Shown here: positions 1 to 10,124 of the stretch, piece after piece | Position numbering within the stretch: position 1 is the stretch's first letter | Layout of the letters: each line of letters starts with the position of its first letter | From: Nostocoides sp. HKS02 | GTDB taxonomy: Bacteria > Actinomycetota > Actinomycetes > Actinomycetales > Dermatophilaceae | Direction of reading: 5' to 3' | NCBI RefSeq assembly: GCF_009707485.1 | Contig: NZ_CP046121.1 | Coordinates: forward strand, 2,356,001 to 2,420,000 | Length of the DNA stretch: 64,000 nt | The notes under the pieces: generated by a model | The model's input: only the letters and a program-made list of their open reading frames with translations | What the model was told of the DNA's origin: nothing | The model's database searches: none | Program-made: the position numbers and the translations under genes

Positions 1-486
1 GCCGAGTCGTGGGGTGAACCCGTCACGGGTGACGAGCTCGAGTGGTGCCGGGCGCACTGGGCAGCTACCGAGCCGGGCCAGCGCGTCGAGATCGGCTTGT
101 CCCGCGCCACCGCGTGGTCCGAGCTGCTCTCCCGGGTTGACGCCGGGATCGTGCTCGCCGTCGACTACGGCCATCGCAGCGGAGACCGGCCCCACGGCGG
201 CACGCTCGCGGCATACCGCGCTGGGCGCATGGTCGACCCGGCACCCGATGGCACCTGCGACCTGACCGCCCACGTCGCGATGGACACCCTCGACCACGAC
301 GACCTGCTCGACCAGCGCACGGCCCTGCGTGGCCTCGGGATCGTCGGGCGCTCTCCCGACCACGAGCTTGCCCGCCGTGACCCTGCGGGCTACCTGCGCG
401 CCCTGGAGCGGGCCGGCGCGGCCACCGCCCTGACGGCCCATGGCGGGTTCGGCGACTTCCTGTGGGCGCTCAAGCGCGTGGGGTGA
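1..486 (+). CDS. C-terminal part of a MidA/NDUFAF7-type SAM-dependent methyltransferase (5' end outside window)
   Basis: The frame is open from the first base, so the start lies upstream; about 161 residues are visible. The segment contains VLAVDYGHRSG, followed by the Gly/Pro-rich TLAAYRAGRM stretch and the C-terminal block with ALTAHGGFGDFLWALK, all characteristic of the DUF185/MidA family. The SAM-binding N-terminal half is missing here. In mitochondria the family member NDUFAF7 symmetrically dimethylates an arginine of the complex I 49-kDa subunit, the NuoD homologue; an orphan NuoD-like gene lies 1.9 kb downstream on the same strand. The 3' end overlaps the convergent P450 gene by 17 nt. 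The family call is good; the substrate is inferred. Confidence 0.8.
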   Translation, partial: AESWGEPVTGDELEWCRAHWAATEPGQRVEIGLSRATAWSELLSRVDAGIVLAVDYGHRSGDRPHGGTLAAYRAGRMVDPAPDGTCDLTAHVAMDTLDHDDLLDQRTALRGLGIVGRSPDHELARRDPAGYLRALERAGAATALTAHGGFGDFLWALKRVG

Positions 487-1672
487 CCACCAACCGCTCG
501 AAGCCGCGCAGCACGAACGTCGGGCGACGCACTGCCTCGACCACCTCGAGCTCGGGGAACCGGCCAAGCAGGGTCCGCAGCGAGATCTCGAGCTCCAGCC
601 GCGCGAGCGGTGCCCCGAGGCAGAAGTGGATGCCCGCGCCGAAAGCCAGGTGCGGGTTCGGGTCGCGCGTCGGGTCGAACCGGTCCGGGTCGGCGAACAC
701 CGTGGGGTCGCGGTTCGCGGCACCCAGCAGCGCGGCCACCTTGTCGCCCGGCGCGAAGGCGACGCCGACGACCTCGGCGGGCTCCCTGGCGGTCCGCTCG
801 AACAGGTGCAGCGGCGAGTCGTGGCGCAGGAACTCCTCGACCAGACGTGACACGGCACCAGCGTCGGCCACGTCGACCTGTGGCCGTTCGGGAGCGGTGA
901 GCCAGGAGTGCAGGCCGTTGCCGAACCCGTTGACGCTCGCCTCGTGGCCGGCGTTGAGCAGCAGCACCGCCGCGGCCACCAGCTCGTGAGCGGCAAGCCG
1001 GTCCGAGCCGTCGCGGGCCTGGACGAGGTCGGTCAGCAGGTCCTGACCCGGTGTCCGTGCCCGGTCCGTCGCCAACGCCTCCACGTAGGCCGCGAACTCG
1101 GCGGCCGCTGTGCGGGCCGCTGCCTCGTCGGCGGGTGTTCGGTCCACCTCGTACATCCGCACGATCGCCTGGGACCACGGCCGAAGGTGGTGGCGGTCGG
1201 ACTCGGGGACACCGAGGAGCTCGGCGATCACGAGCACGGGGAGCGGCTCGGCATACGCCGCCAGCACGTCGAACGGGCCGCCCGGGACCTCGCGCAGCAG
1301 ACCCACAGCCAGCTCCTCGATGCGCGGTGCGAGTCGCTGCACGTGCCCGCGACCGAACGCCCCGGCGACGAGGCGCCGCAGCCGGGTGTGCTTGGGCGGC
1401 TCGGAGTCGAGGATCGAGTCGGCGTGCAGCCAGTTGAACGTCTGCCAGTCGTGCTCCGGGGCGCGGTCGTGGAAGATCCGGCCGAGGCGCCGGTCACGCA
1501 ACACCGCACCGGCCTCGGCGTGGCCCGTGGCCAGCCACATACCCAGACCCGAGTGCCACGCGAGGGGCGCCACGGCGCGCAGGGCCGCGAGGTGGGGATA
1601 GGGATCGGCTACCACGGCGGGGTCGCTGAGGTCGAGCAGGTCAGCGGCGTCGACGGCCTTCGGAGCGGGCAC
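470..1672 (-). CDS. Cytochrome P450
   Basis: A 400-residue soluble bacterial-type P450, a haem-thiolate monooxygenase needing external electron donors, none of which are encoded nearby. The I-helix motif AGHEAS is near residue 241, the K-helix ExxR (EFLR) near 280, and the haem loop FGAGIHFCLG carries the ligand Cys near 351. The frame runs upstream to 1963, but that extension is antisense to the lipoprotein gene and looks non-coding. I place the start at the GTG at 1672, which begins VPAPKAVDAADLL and gives a normal family length. It is divergent from the lipoprotein gene. The substrate cannot be predicted. Confidence 0.9.
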   Translation of the reverse strand: MPAPKAVDAADLLDLSDPAVVADPYPHLAALRAVAPLAWHSGLGMWLATGHAEAGAVLRDRRLGRIFHDRAPEHDWQTFNWLHADSILDSEPPKHTRLRRLVAGAFGRGHVQRLAPRIEELAVGLLREVPGGPFDVLAAYAEPLPVLVIAELLGVPESDRHHLRPWSQAIVRMYEVDRTPADEAAARTAAAEFAAYVEALATDRARTPGQDLLTDLVQARDGSDRLAAHELVAAAVLLLNAGHEASVNGFGNGLHSWLTAPERPQVDVADAGAVSRLVEEFLRHDSPLHLFERTAREPAEVVGVAFAPGDKVAALLGAANRDPTVFADPDRFDPTRDPNPHLAFGAGIHFCLGAPLARLELEISLRTLLGRFPELEVVEAVRRPTFVLRGFERLVVTPRA

Positions 1673-1760
1673 AGTCGAAGCCTGCCGCAGGGCGCTCGGT
1701 TTTGTCAGGTGCTCCGGGCGGGGCAGACTTGAGGGCTGCTGCACGTCGAAAGGACCCCTC

Positions 1761-2339
1761 GTGCTTGTCGTCCCCCGGAAGCATCGGCACCGCCTCAGCC
1801 TGCTCGCTGCACCCTGCGTGGTCGGGGCGGTCGCGTTGACCGCCTGCGGGGCCTCCGGCTCGCAGGGCGGCGCCGCAGTGACGGTCACCATCACCCCCAC
1901 CGTCACGGCCACCGGTGGGCCAGCCGCCCCGGCCACCCCGACGGTGCCCAAGAGCGACGACATCGGACGGGCCTTCGACTACGGCGCGGTGGTGAGCAGC
2001 ACGACGGTGGCCGGCGTGACCGTCATCAAGCTCGACCGCTACACGTGGAAGGGTCTCGACGACGCCAAGCTCGCTCGTCAGGGCCTGCCCGTCGCTCCGT
2101 TCAAGGGCAAGCTCCCCTACGAGAACCTCAACACCAGGCTCGTCTACACCCTGCCCGTCGCAGCCGGAGCGCGGATCCTCTACCACCACTGCGTCGCCGC
2201 GGACCAGCCGCTGCAGACCAAGTCGGTGGCCATGAAGGACTTCCTGCCCCTGGTCGACCCGGAGAAGACCGTGGTCGTCGCCCTCGACGCCCAGGGCCGC
2301 GTGACCGCCGCCGAGAACATCCCCGGCTGCCCCGGCTGA
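1761..2339 (+). CDS. Putative lipoprotein, function unknown
   Basis: 192 residues. An N-terminal basic stretch and hydrophobic segment are followed by the lipobox LTAC, so the mature protein should be anchored through Cys near residue 29. A Thr/Pro-rich linker then leads to a compact domain with two later cysteines (HHC and the C-terminal GCPG). The GTG start at 1761 is supported by AAAGGA about six bases upstream. I do not recognise the domain. The gene ends 21 nt before the NuoD-like gene on the same strand, but that gene has its own promoter-like element. Confidence 0.75.
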   Translation: MLVVPRKHRHRLSLLAAPCVVGAVALTACGASGSQGGAAVTVTITPTVTATGGPAAPATPTVPKSDDIGRAFDYGAVVSSTTVAGVTVIKLDRYTWKGLDDAKLARQGLPVAPFKGKLPYENLNTRLVYTLPVAAGARILYHHCVAADQPLQTKSVAMKDFLPLVDPEKTVVVALDAQGRVTAAENIPGCPG

Positions 2340-2347
2340 GGATGGCC

Positions 2348-2361
2348 TAGCCTTCAGTCCA
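2348..2361 (+). promoter_or_regulatory. Leaderless-type -10 element for the NuoD-like gene
   Basis: TAGCCT (2348-2353) is followed by seven bases and the ATG at 2361, with no purine-rich ribosome binding site. This spacing would put the transcript start at or next to the A of ATG. It is inferred from position and the recurrent pattern in this window. Confidence 0.5.
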
Positions 2362-3539
2362 TGACGACCCCGAGCACGCCGAGCCAGCGCGAGCTCACGG
2401 TCGGGCTGGGCGCCGGCGGGCTGGCCACCGCCGACATGGTGCTCAACATCGGGCCCCAACACCCGGCGACCCACGGCGTCCTGCGGCTACGCATCGTTGT
2501 CGACGGTGAGCGCATCGTCTCGGCCGAGCCGATCGTCGGCTACATGCACCGCGGCGCGGAGAAGCTCTTCGAGGTGCGGGACTACCGCCAGATCGTGGTC
2601 CTGGCCAACCGCCACGACTGGCTCTCGGCCTTCTCCTCCGAGCTCGGCGTCGTCCTGGGCGTCGAGCGCATGCTCGGCATCGAGGTGCCCGAGCGCGCCG
2701 TCTGGGCCCGCACCCTGCTGGCCGAGCTCAACCGCGTGCTCAACCACCTGATGTTCCTCGGCTCGTATCCGCTGGAGCTGGGCGCGATCACCCCGATCTT
2801 CTACGCGTTCCGCGAGCGCGAGGAGCTGCAGGCGGTCATGGAGGAAGCCTCCGGCGGCCGCATGCACTACATGTTCAACCGCGTGGGCGGCCTCAAGGAG
2901 GACCTCCCCGCTGGCTGGCTCGACCGCGCCGCGTATGCCGTCGCCGCCGTCCGGAGGCGACTGCCCGACCTCGAGGCGCTCATCGTCGGCAACGAGATCC
3001 TCGAGGCGCGCACGCGCGGGGTCGGCGTGCTGTCGCCGGAAACCATTGCGGCGCACGGTGTTTCGGGTCCGATTGCCCGCGCGTCCGGGGTCGACATGGA
3101 CCTCCGGCGTGACGAGCCGTATCTCGCCTACGCCGAGCTGTTCGCCGAGGGCGGCCCCGGTCGGGTCGTCACCCGCACCGCGGGCGACTGCCTGGCCCGC
3201 CTCGAGGTGCTGCTGGAGCAGACCCACGTCGCCCTGGACCTCGCCGACGTGTGCCTCGACCGACTGCGCTCGCTGGCGCGGGGCCCGGTGAACGTCAAGC
3301 TGCCCAAGGTTCTCAAGGTGCCCGAGGGTGACCTCTACACGGCCACCGAGAACCCCCTCGGCTTCAACGGGTACTACCTGGTGTCGCGGGGCGAGAAGAC
3401 GCCGTGGCGCCTCAAGCTGCGGTCGGCGTCCTTCAACAACATCTCGGTGCTCGGCGAGGTGCTGCCCGGCAACCTCATCGCCGACATGGTCGCCATCCTC
3501 GGGTCGATGTTCTTCGTCGTCGGCGACATCGACAAATAG
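2361..3539 (+). CDS. nuoD: Orphan NADH-quinone oxidoreductase subunit D-like protein
   Basis: 392 residues, full length for the 49-kDa subunit that helps form the quinone site of complex I. The quinone-pocket motif GPQHPATHG spans about residues 31-39, the HRGAEK motif carries Arg64, and the typical C-terminus ([26 protein letters not shown]) is present. The usual Asp of the ALDLGA segment is Glu here (PLELGAITP). No other nuo genes are in the window, so this is a stand-alone NuoD paralogue of the kind seen in actinobacteria. A NDUFAF7-like methyltransferase ends 1.9 kb upstream. Whether it joins a complex I or a hydrogenase-like complex cannot be read from the sequence. Confidence 0.88.
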   Translation: MTTPSTPSQRELTVGLGAGGLATADMVLNIGPQHPATHGVLRLRIVVDGERIVSAEPIVGYMHRGAEKLFEVRDYRQIVVLANRHDWLSAFSSELGVVLGVERMLGIEVPERAVWARTLLAELNRVLNHLMFLGSYPLELGAITPIFYAFREREELQAVMEEASGGRMHYMFNRVGGLKEDLPAGWLDRAAYAVAAVRRRLPDLEALIVGNEILEARTRGVGVLSPETIAAHGVSGPIARASGVDMDLRRDEPYLAYAELFAEGGPGRVVTRTAGDCLARLEVLLEQTHVALDLADVCLDRLRSLARGPVNVKLPKVLKVPEGDLYTATENPLGFNGYYLVSRGEKTPWRLKLRSASFNNISVLGEVLPGNLIADMVAILGSMFFVVGDIDK

Positions 3540-3548
3540 GGCTGCGAG

Positions 3549-4016
3549 TCAGTCGCGGTCGTCCGAGGGCGGCTCGACGCGGCACATCCGCTGGGTCACC
3601 ATCCCGGCCACGGCGAGCAGCACGGCGCCGCCGCAGACGCCCGCGAGCTGCCACGCGAGGGTCCGGTAACCGGGCAGTCCGAGGTCAGCCAGGGCGTGCG
3701 CCTCCTGGGCGGCATACCAGCCGAGCACGGCAGCGCCGGTGAGGGCCGCGGCCTGGGCGAGCACGAGCGTGCGCGCCGCCCGCAGCGCGTTGAGGGGCTT
3801 GCGAGCCTCGCCGCGCAGGAACCGCCGCACCGGCAGCCCCGCCGACACGACGAGCAGGGCCATCGCCACCAGCAGGACCGTCGAGATCCATGACACCTGG
3901 CTCAGCAGGTGGCCGTTGTCGAGGTAGACGCGCCACCCGATCCACGACAGCAGGCCGACGACCAGCGTGATGCCGAGCAGCTGGCCCCAACGCAGCCCCT
4001 CGCCGCCGTTCACCAT
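3549..4016 (-). CDS. DUF3180-type membrane protein
   Basis: 155 residues with about four hydrophobic segments (near 13-29, 40-58, 83-103 and 123-143) and a charged C-terminus, matching the DUF3180 membrane proteins that follow folK in many actinobacteria. No catalytic motif is visible. The ATG at 4016 overlaps the end of the folB-folK gene by seven bases, so it is the last gene of the folate block and probably translationally coupled. It converges on the NuoD-like gene with a nine-base gap and no obvious hairpin. Function unknown. Confidence 0.75.
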   Translation of the reverse strand: MVNGGEGLRWGQLLGITLVVGLLSWIGWRVYLDNGHLLSQVSWISTVLLVAMALLVVSAGLPVRRFLRGEARKPLNALRAARTLVLAQAAALTGAAVLGWYAAQEAHALADLGLPGYRTLAWQLAGVCGGAVLLAVAGMVTQRMCRVEPPSDDRD

Positions 4017-4894
4017 GGCCCCTCCAGGAGGTCGACCTCGGGCCCGGGTCGGACCCCGGACGTGTCGAGCTCGGCGACGAGGTCGGCGACCCGGCGGACC
4101 TGGCCGCCGACCCGCAGCGCGGCCTCAGGCTCGGCCTGGAGCCACGGCACGAGCACGAAGGCCCGCTCGTGCGCCCGCGGGTGCGGCAACGTGAGGGTCG
4201 GGCTGTCCATGCGCACGTCGGTGTCGAACACCGGGTCGCCGTACTGGATCAGGTCGAGATCGAGAGTCCTTGGGCCCCAACGGACTTCGCGGGTGCGTCC
4301 ATGGGCGCGCTCGATGTCGTGCAGGCCCGCGAGCACCGAGGAGGGTGCCAGGTGGGTGGTCCCCGTGACCACCGCGTTCAGGTATGCCGGCTGCTCGGGA
4401 CCGCCGACCGCATCCGTCTCGACGAGGGGCGACACTTCGATGATGTCGATCAGCCCGTAGAGGCTGACCGCCGCGTCGTGGAGCGTCTCGACGGAGTCGC
4501 CGAGGTTGGACCCGAGGGCGATGACCACCGGGCTCTGGCGCTCGCGTGTGACCCGCACGTACACGTCGCCAAACGGGTGGCCGACCGGCGCCTGGGGTTT
4601 GTGCACCGTCACCTCGACGGCCTCGACCCGGGGCCTGGAGAGGACACGGTCGGCGATGCGCGCGGCAAGCGCCTCGATCAGGTCGAGGGACTCGCCTTCG
4701 ACGAGCGTGACGACGTCACTGGCGACCTCGGCGTAGTTGACCGTGTCAGCGAGGTCGTCGCTCGCGCCCGCGGCCGAGAGGTCGACCTCCATGACCACGT
4801 CGACGACAAAGGTCTGCCCGTCGCGCTTCTCGAAGTCCAGCACGCCGTGGAACCCCCGCGCCGAGATGCCCTTGATGGCGATCTGGTCGGTCAT
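4010..4894 (-). CDS. folB-folK: Bifunctional dihydroneopterin aldolase / 6-hydroxymethyl-7,8-dihydropterin pyrophosphokinase (FolB-FolK fusion)
   Basis: 294 residues holding two consecutive folate enzymes. Residues 1 to about 120 are FolB (ARGFHGVLDFEK, VNYAEVASDV, VHKPQAPVGHPFGDV). Residues from about 125 are FolK (VIALGSNLGDS, then GPRTLDLDLIQYGD with the metal-binding Asp residues, then LPHPRAHERAFVLVPW). Together they convert dihydroneopterin to hydroxymethyl-dihydropterin and pyrophosphorylate it for FolP. The ATG at 4894 follows a strong GGAGG and overlaps folP by four bases (ATGA), which fixes the start. The two domains share one continuous frame with no sign of an indel. Confidence 0.95.
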   Translation of the reverse strand: MTDQIAIKGISARGFHGVLDFEKRDGQTFVVDVVMEVDLSAAGASDDLADTVNYAEVASDVVTLVEGESLDLIEALAARIADRVLSRPRVEAVEVTVHKPQAPVGHPFGDVYVRVTRERQSPVVIALGSNLGDSVETLHDAAVSLYGLIDIIEVSPLVETDAVGGPEQPAYLNAVVTGTTHLAPSSVLAGLHDIERAHGRTREVRWGPRTLDLDLIQYGDPVFDTDVRMDSPTLTLPHPRAHERAFVLVPWLQAEPEAALRVGGQVRRVADLVAELDTSGVRPGPEVDLLEGPW

Positions 4895-5733
4895 GGCGCC
4901 TCCTTGATGGCGTGCGCGACGCGCATCGCGTCGATCGTGGACGGGACGTGGTGGACCCGGACACCCCACGCTCCCACGGTCAGGGCGTGCGACGACGTCG
5001 CTGCGGTGGCGACGTCGCGGTCGCGAGGCGGTCGCGGCTCGCCGTCCCCGACGCCGAGTCGGCCGAGGAAGGCCTTGCGGGAGGCGCCCACCAGGACGGG
5101 GAAGCCGAGATCGAGCAGCTGGTCGAGATGCCGCAGCAGGGCCCAGTTGTGGACGGCCAGCTTGGCGAAACCGAAGCCGGGGTCCAGCACCAACCGCTCG
5201 GCGCTGATTCCTTGCGAGACGAGCTGGTCGGCGCGCTCGGCGAGCTCGGACCGCACGTCGGCCACGACGTCGCCGTAGACCGCCCGCGACTGCATGTCCG
5301 AGCTGTGGCCGCGCCAGTGCATCGCGATGTACGGCACCTGTGCCCCCGCCACCACCTCGACCATCGACTCGTCGGCGAGGCCACCGCTGACGTCGTTGAC
5401 CAGGCTCGCGCCCGCGTCAAGAGCCGCCTCGGCGACCGAGGCCCGCATGGTGTCGATGGACACGACGGCCCCTGCGGCGCCGAGCGCGGTCACGACCGGC
5501 AGGACCCGCCGCAGCTCCTCGGCGACCGAGGGGCGCCCGGCGCCGGGGCGGGTGGACTCACCGCCGACATCGAGGATGTCGGCGCCCTGGGCGAGCAGCT
5601 CGAGCCCGTGGGCGATGGCAGCCGTGGGCTCGAACCACTCGCCGCCGTCGCTGAACGAGTCGGGCGTGACGTTGACGACCCCCATGACCACCGGCAGGCC
5701 GTCGGCCCGGCTGATCGGCCAGGCGGCCGTCAT
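4891..5733 (-). CDS. folP: Dihydropteroate synthase
   Basis: 280 residues. Condenses hydroxymethyl-dihydropterin pyrophosphate with p-aminobenzoate. The signature MGVVNVTPDSFSDGG is at about residues 17-31, followed by DVGGESTRPGA, SIDTMRASVAEAAL, NDVSGG, LDPGFGFAK and the C-terminal RVHHV. The ATG at 5733 overlaps the stop of the upstream membrane-protein gene as ATGA; a start 33 bases further upstream would lie inside that gene and is less likely. It is coupled downstream to folB-folK by another ATGA overlap. Confidence 0.95.
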   Translation of the reverse strand: MTAAWPISRADGLPVVMGVVNVTPDSFSDGGEWFEPTAAIAHGLELLAQGADILDVGGESTRPGAGRPSVAEELRRVLPVVTALGAAGAVVSIDTMRASVAEAALDAGASLVNDVSGGLADESMVEVVAGAQVPYIAMHWRGHSSDMQSRAVYGDVVADVRSELAERADQLVSQGISAERLVLDPGFGFAKLAVHNWALLRHLDQLLDLGFPVLVGASRKAFLGRLGVGDGEPRPPRDRDVATAATSSHALTVGAWGVRVHHVPSTIDAMRVAHAIKEAP

Positions 5734-7451
5734 CGGGCGCCGCCCAGGCGGCCGAGTCGGGGCCACGCGAGGAAGGCCTCTGCCTCGAGCGCTGCCAGGC
5801 CGACCCGCGGCAGGTCCGAGGCCGTGGGGTAGACGAGGAAGCGTGGCTGCCAGGTCGGCTGGAACTTGGCGTTAAACCGGTACAGGCTCTCGATCTGCAG
5901 CCAGCGCGAGGCGAGCAGCAGGATCCGTCGCCACACCCGCAGAACCGGGCCGGCGCCGAGCTTCTCGCCACGCTCGAGCGCCGAGCGGAAGGCCGCGAAG
6001 TTGAGGGAGACGCGCTCGACCCCGAGGTCGGGTGCGGCCTTCAGGGCCTCGACGATCATGAGCTCGTTGACCCCGGCATCGGCCGTCGAGTCCCGCCGCA
6101 TCACGTCGAGCGACATGCCGTCGGTTCCCCAGGGGACGAACTGGAGGAAGGCTCGCACGATCCCGTCGTGGCGCGCCGCGACGAACACGCAGTCGGGGTC
6201 GCTCTCGTCGAGCAGGCGGCCCAGCGCCATCGAGAACCCGCGCTCGGTGTCCGTGGAGCGCCAGGCGGCCGCATCGCGCATCGCGCGGTCACGCACGCTC
6301 TGGGGCACGTCGCGGACGCGACACACCTCCACGGCATACCCCGCCCGGGCGATGCGCCCGACCATCTGGCGGACGTTGCGCATGGGGCGACCCTCGAGGG
6401 AGAAGTGCGCGGTCTGCACCACGGCCTCGTCGCCGAGCTCCAATGCGGCGAAGCCGGTCTCGCGAACCCACCGCGTGCCTGCCTGCTCGGAGCACCCGAG
6501 GACCGCCGGCGTCCACGCATGCGCGGCCGCCTCCTCGAGGAATGCCTTGATCGACCCGGGCCACGCCTCGGGGTCGCCAAGGGGGTCGCCACTGGCCAGC
6601 ATGACGCCCGACACGACGCGGTAGGCGATGGCGGACTTTCCGGTGGGCGACCAGATGACCGACTTGTCACGGCGGGTGTTGAAGTAGGCCAGCGAGTCGG
6701 CATGACGCGCCATCAGCTGGCGCAGCCTGGTCGCATCGGCATCGGTGAGCTCGGGGCGCGGCTCCGGTGGACGCAGCGCGAGGTAGACGGTGGTGAGGAT
6801 CGTCATGAGCCCCAGGCCCAGGAGCAGCGAACCCACGATGTCGCCGGCACGGTCGCGGGTGAAGGTCAGCGGGCCGTTCGCGCCCACGAGGCCGAAGAGG
6901 ATCTCCTCGGCCACGGGGGTCACCCCGGGCCAACCGCCGCGGATGTCGTGGCGGTTGAGCCAGAGCACCGACCCCCCGGCGACCACCGAGACCGCGAACA
7001 GGACGGCACCCGCCCGCACTGCCCGCCAGCGCGTCGAGGGGTCGCCCAACGCGCGGAACTCGTTGCGGTAGAGCAGCAGCAGCGTCAGACCGGCGCACGC
7101 CATCGTCGCGGCGACCGGTTCGAACTTGACCAGGTGCAGACCCGCGGAGATCGCGAGCAGCGCCGTGGCCGCGCGCCAGGCGCGGATCTTGCGCCGCTTG
7201 AGGGAGTGCCCGAGGACGATGAGCAGGATGCCGGAGACGACGGTCGCCGCCGCGGCTGCCGCAGACAGGGCGCCGGGAAGCACCTCGGTGAGGTTGTGCA
7301 GCCTGACGCGCCAGCTGTGCAGCAGCCCGGTGAGCAGGTCGAGCAGGCCGATCAGGTAGGTCAGGTTCCCGAGCAGACGCGGGACCCGGTTGGCGGTGAA
7401 GAAGCCGGGCAGCCGGCTGGTCGTGCTCTTGGTGGCCTGGTCCTCGGTCAC
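5730..7451 (-). CDS. Lysyl-phosphatidylglycerol synthase-like (DUF2156) membrane protein inside the folate operon
   Basis: 573 residues. The N-terminal ~260 residues hold about six transmembrane segments; the C-terminal ~300 resemble the MprF/LPG-synthase catalytic domain with its tandem GNAT-like folds ([65 protein letters not shown]). Family members transfer lysine from Lys-tRNA to phosphatidylglycerol in the membrane, altering surface charge. No lysyl-tRNA synthetase domain is fused. The GTG at 7451 overlaps the folE stop (GTGA) and the end overlaps folP (ATGA), so the gene is tightly embedded between two folate genes. Specificity for Lys, Ala or another amino acid is not readable. Confidence 0.82.
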   Translation of the reverse strand: MTEDQATKSTTSRLPGFFTANRVPRLLGNLTYLIGLLDLLTGLLHSWRVRLHNLTEVLPGALSAAAAAATVVSGILLIVLGHSLKRRKIRAWRAATALLAISAGLHLVKFEPVAATMACAGLTLLLLYRNEFRALGDPSTRWRAVRAGAVLFAVSVVAGGSVLWLNRHDIRGGWPGVTPVAEEILFGLVGANGPLTFTRDRAGDIVGSLLLGLGLMTILTTVYLALRPPEPRPELTDADATRLRQLMARHADSLAYFNTRRDKSVIWSPTGKSAIAYRVVSGVMLASGDPLGDPEAWPGSIKAFLEEAAAHAWTPAVLGCSEQAGTRWVRETGFAALELGDEAVVQTAHFSLEGRPMRNVRQMVGRIARAGYAVEVCRVRDVPQSVRDRAMRDAAAWRSTDTERGFSMALGRLLDESDPDCVFVAARHDGIVRAFLQFVPWGTDGMSLDVMRRDSTADAGVNELMIVEALKAAPDLGVERVSLNFAAFRSALERGEKLGAGPVLRVWRRILLLASRWLQIESLYRFNAKFQPTWQPRFLVYPTASDLPRVGLAALEAEAFLAWPRLGRLGGAR

Positions 7452-8041
7452 CGTTTGCCGCCCAGCAGCAACGACATCGCCTCCGCACGGGTGGCCGGGT
7501 CGCGCAGCTGGCCTCGGACGGCTGACGTGATGGTGCGCGACCCGGGCTTGCGGATGCCGCGCATGGACATGCACAGGTGCTCGCACTCGACGACCACGAT
7601 GACGCCCTGGGCGCCGAGGTGGGTGACGATGGCGTCGGCGACCTGGGTGGTCAGCCGCTCCTGGACCTGGGGGCGGCGGGCGTACATCTCGACCAGCCGG
7701 GCGAGCTTGGACAGCCCGGTGACCCGGCCGTCCTTGCCCGGGATGTAGCCGACGTGGGCCACCCCGTGGAAGGGCACGAGGTGGTGTTCGCACATCGAGT
7801 ACACCTCGATGTCGCGCACCAGGATCATCTCCTCGTGTTCGATCTCGAACGTCTTGGACAGCACGTCGGCAGCGTCGAGGGCCAGCCCGGCGAAGAACTC
7901 GCCGTACGCCCGCGCCACCCGGGCCGGCGTCTCGACCAGACCCTCGCGGTCCGGGTCCTCACCGACCGCGAGCAGCAGCTCGCGCACGGCAGCCTCGGCA
8001 CGCGGCTGGTCGACCACGTGCCGCGCGTCCTCAGTGCTCAC
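7448..8041 (-). CDS. folE: GTP cyclohydrolase I
   Basis: 197 residues, typical length. First step of tetrahydrofolate synthesis, GTP to dihydroneopterin triphosphate. The zinc and active-site motif [12 protein letters not shown] is near residues 87-98, with [24 protein letters not shown] and the [11 protein letters not shown] segment supplying the other conserved Cys/His residues. The GTG start at 8041 overlaps the end of ftsH by 11 bases; a weak leader and the overlap suggest translational coupling to ftsH, as in many actinobacteria. Confidence 0.96.
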   Translation of the reverse strand: MSTEDARHVVDQPRAEAAVRELLLAVGEDPDREGLVETPARVARAYGEFFAGLALDAADVLSKTFEIEHEEMILVRDIEVYSMCEHHLVPFHGVAHVGYIPGKDGRVTGLSKLARLVEMYARRPQVQERLTTQVADAIVTHLGAQGVIVVVECEHLCMSMRGIRKPGSRTITSAVRGQLRDPATRAEAMSLLLGGKR

Positions 8042-10124
8042 GAGGATCGACCTGGCCGCCCTCCGGCACCTCGATCACCTGGGTGGGCGGGTGCTCCTCG
8101 GAGACCACCGCGCCCTCCTTTGCGGCCTTGTCGATGGCCTCGGCGGCCCTGGGGTCGCTGCCCGCGGACTCGAGCCCATGGACCGAGCCGTTCTGGGCGG
8201 CGACCTCGGCCGGGGTGAGCACCGGCGGCTGGTCGGAGAGCAGACGGGTGTCACTCGACAGCCAGGTCGGCCGGAGCGGGCGCTTGCGCACCGGCTCGAA
8301 GATGGCCGCGAGCTCCTTGGCGTTGAGCGTCTCGTGCTCGAGGAGGTCGAGGACCAACCGGTCGAGGATGTCGCGGTTGTCGTTGATGACGTGCCACGCC
8401 TCGTCGTGGGCGTGGTCGATCAGACCGCGCACCTCCTTGTCGACGACGCTCGCGACCTCTTCGGAGTAGTCGCGCTGGTGGCCCATGTCACGGCCGAGGA
8501 AGACCTCGCCCGCCGACTGCCCCAGCTTGATCGCGCCCACCCGCTCGCTCATGCCGTACTCGGTGACCATCTTGCGGGCCATCGCCGTGGCCTTCTCGAT
8601 GTCGTTCGCAGCGCCGGTTGTGGGGTCGTGGAAGACGACCTCCTCGGCGACACGACCACCCATGGCGAACGCCAGCTGGTCGAGGATCTCGTTGCGCGTC
8701 GTCGAGTACTTGTCGTCCGTCGGCATGACCATGGTGTACCCGAGGGCGCGTCCGCGCGGCAGGATCGTCACCTTGGTGACGGGGTCGGTGTGGTTCATCG
8801 CCGCGGCCACCAGGGCGTGCCCACCCTCGTGGTATGCCGTGATCTTGCGTTCCTTGGCCGACATGATCCGGGTGCGCTTCTGGGGACCGGCGATGACGCG
8901 GTCGATGGCCTCGTCGAGGGCGGCGTCGTCGATGAGCAGCTTGTCGCTGCGCGCGGTGAGCAGGGCCGCCTCGTTGAGGACGTTGGCGAGGTCGGCGCCC
9001 GTGAAGCCGGGGGTACGCCGTGCGACGGCCAGCAGGTCGACGCCGGTCGCCATCGGCTTGCCCTGCGAGTGCACCTCGAGGATGCGGTGGCGCCCGATCA
9101 TGTCGGGGGCCTCGACGGCGATCTGGCGGTCGAACCGACCGGGACGCAGCAGGGCAGGGTCGAGGATGTCGGGCCGGTTGGTCGCCGCGATGAGGATGAC
9201 GTTGGTCTTGACGTCGAAACCGTCCATCTCGACGAGCAGCTGGTTGAGGGTCTGCTCGCGCTCGTCGTGTCCACCGCCGAGGCCGGCACCACGGTGGCGG
9301 CCCACGGCGTCGATCTCGTCGACGAAGACGATCGCCGGGGCGTTCGCCTTGGCCTGCTCGAAGAGGTCACGCACTCGCGAGGCACCCACGCCGACGAACA
9401 TCTCGACGAAGTCGGAACCGGAGATGGAGTAGAACGGCACCCCGGCCTCACCGGCGACAGCGCGCGCCAGCAGCGTCTTGCCCGTGCCGGGCGGCCCGTA
9501 GAGGAGGACGCCCTTGGGGATCTTGGCGCCGACCGCGAGGAACTTCGCGGGTTCGGACAGGAACTCCTTGATCTCGTAGAGCTCCTCGACCGCCTCGTCC
9601 ACACCGGCGACGTCGGCGAAGGTGACCTTGGGGGTGTCCTTGGTCGCCAGCTTGGCGCGTGACTTGCCGAACTGCATGACCCGGGAGCCACCGCCCTGCA
9701 TCTGGTTCATGAGGAACCAGAACAGACCCAGCAGGATGACCACCGGAAGCAGCGAGCCGAGCAGGGCCAGCAGCGGGTTGGTGTCCTTGACGACCTGGTC
9801 GACGCGGCCCGGGGGCTGGTTGTCGTCGAGCAGCTTGATGAAGCTCGGGCCGGCGGCCTCCACGAACTGGGTGCGGACCTTGGTCGCGCCCTTGATGTTC
9901 TTGCCGTCGGAGTAGGTCTGGCCGGCCTTGAGGTCGATGTCGACGATCTCGTTGTCCGTGACGACGACCCGCTGGACCTTGTGCTCGGTGATGAGTTGCT
10001 CGGCCGCGGAGGTGTCGATCCGGGTGTAGCCACCGGTGTCACTGAGCGAGAACACCATGAGCGTGATCGCGATGACGGCGACCACCCAGAACAGGGGGGC
10101 CCGAAGGATGCGCTTGAAATCCAT
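8031..10124 (-). CDS. ftsH: ATP-dependent zinc metalloprotease FtsH
   Basis: 697 residues. Membrane-bound AAA+ protease that degrades misfolded and regulatory proteins. Two transmembrane segments (about 11-27 and 119-141) flank a short extracytoplasmic domain. Walker A GPPGTGKT is at about 210-217, Walker B VFVDEID near 267, then the second region of homology [20 protein letters not shown] and the protease zinc motif HEGGH near 430. The C-terminus is a charged tail. The ATG at 10124 has a poor ribosome binding site. It is followed by folE with an 11-base overlap and preceded by hpt at 175 bases. Confidence 0.97.
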   Translation of the reverse strand: MDFKRILRAPLFWVVAVIAITLMVFSLSDTGGYTRIDTSAAEQLITEHKVQRVVVTDNEIVDIDLKAGQTYSDGKNIKGATKVRTQFVEAAGPSFIKLLDDNQPPGRVDQVVKDTNPLLALLGSLLPVVILLGLFWFLMNQMQGGGSRVMQFGKSRAKLATKDTPKVTFADVAGVDEAVEELYEIKEFLSEPAKFLAVGAKIPKGVLLYGPPGTGKTLLARAVAGEAGVPFYSISGSDFVEMFVGVGASRVRDLFEQAKANAPAIVFVDEIDAVGRHRGAGLGGGHDEREQTLNQLLVEMDGFDVKTNVILIAATNRPDILDPALLRPGRFDRQIAVEAPDMIGRHRILEVHSQGKPMATGVDLLAVARRTPGFTGADLANVLNEAALLTARSDKLLIDDAALDEAIDRVIAGPQKRTRIMSAKERKITAYHEGGHALVAAAMNHTDPVTKVTILPRGRALGYTMVMPTDDKYSTTRNEILDQLAFAMGGRVAEEVVFHDPTTGAANDIEKATAMARKMVTEYGMSERVGAIKLGQSAGEVFLGRDMGHQRDYSEEVASVVDKEVRGLIDHAHDEAWHVINDNRDILDRLVLDLLEHETLNAKELAAIFEPVRKRPLRPTWLSSDTRLLSDQPPVLTPAEVAAQNGSVHGLESAGSDPRAAEAIDKAAKEGAVVSEEHPPTQVIEVPEGGQVDPREH

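Noticed and set aside
1673..1963. 97-residue N-terminal extension of the P450 frame
   Set aside because: It is antisense to the lipoprotein gene, has unusual composition, and the P450 is full length from the GTG at 1672.
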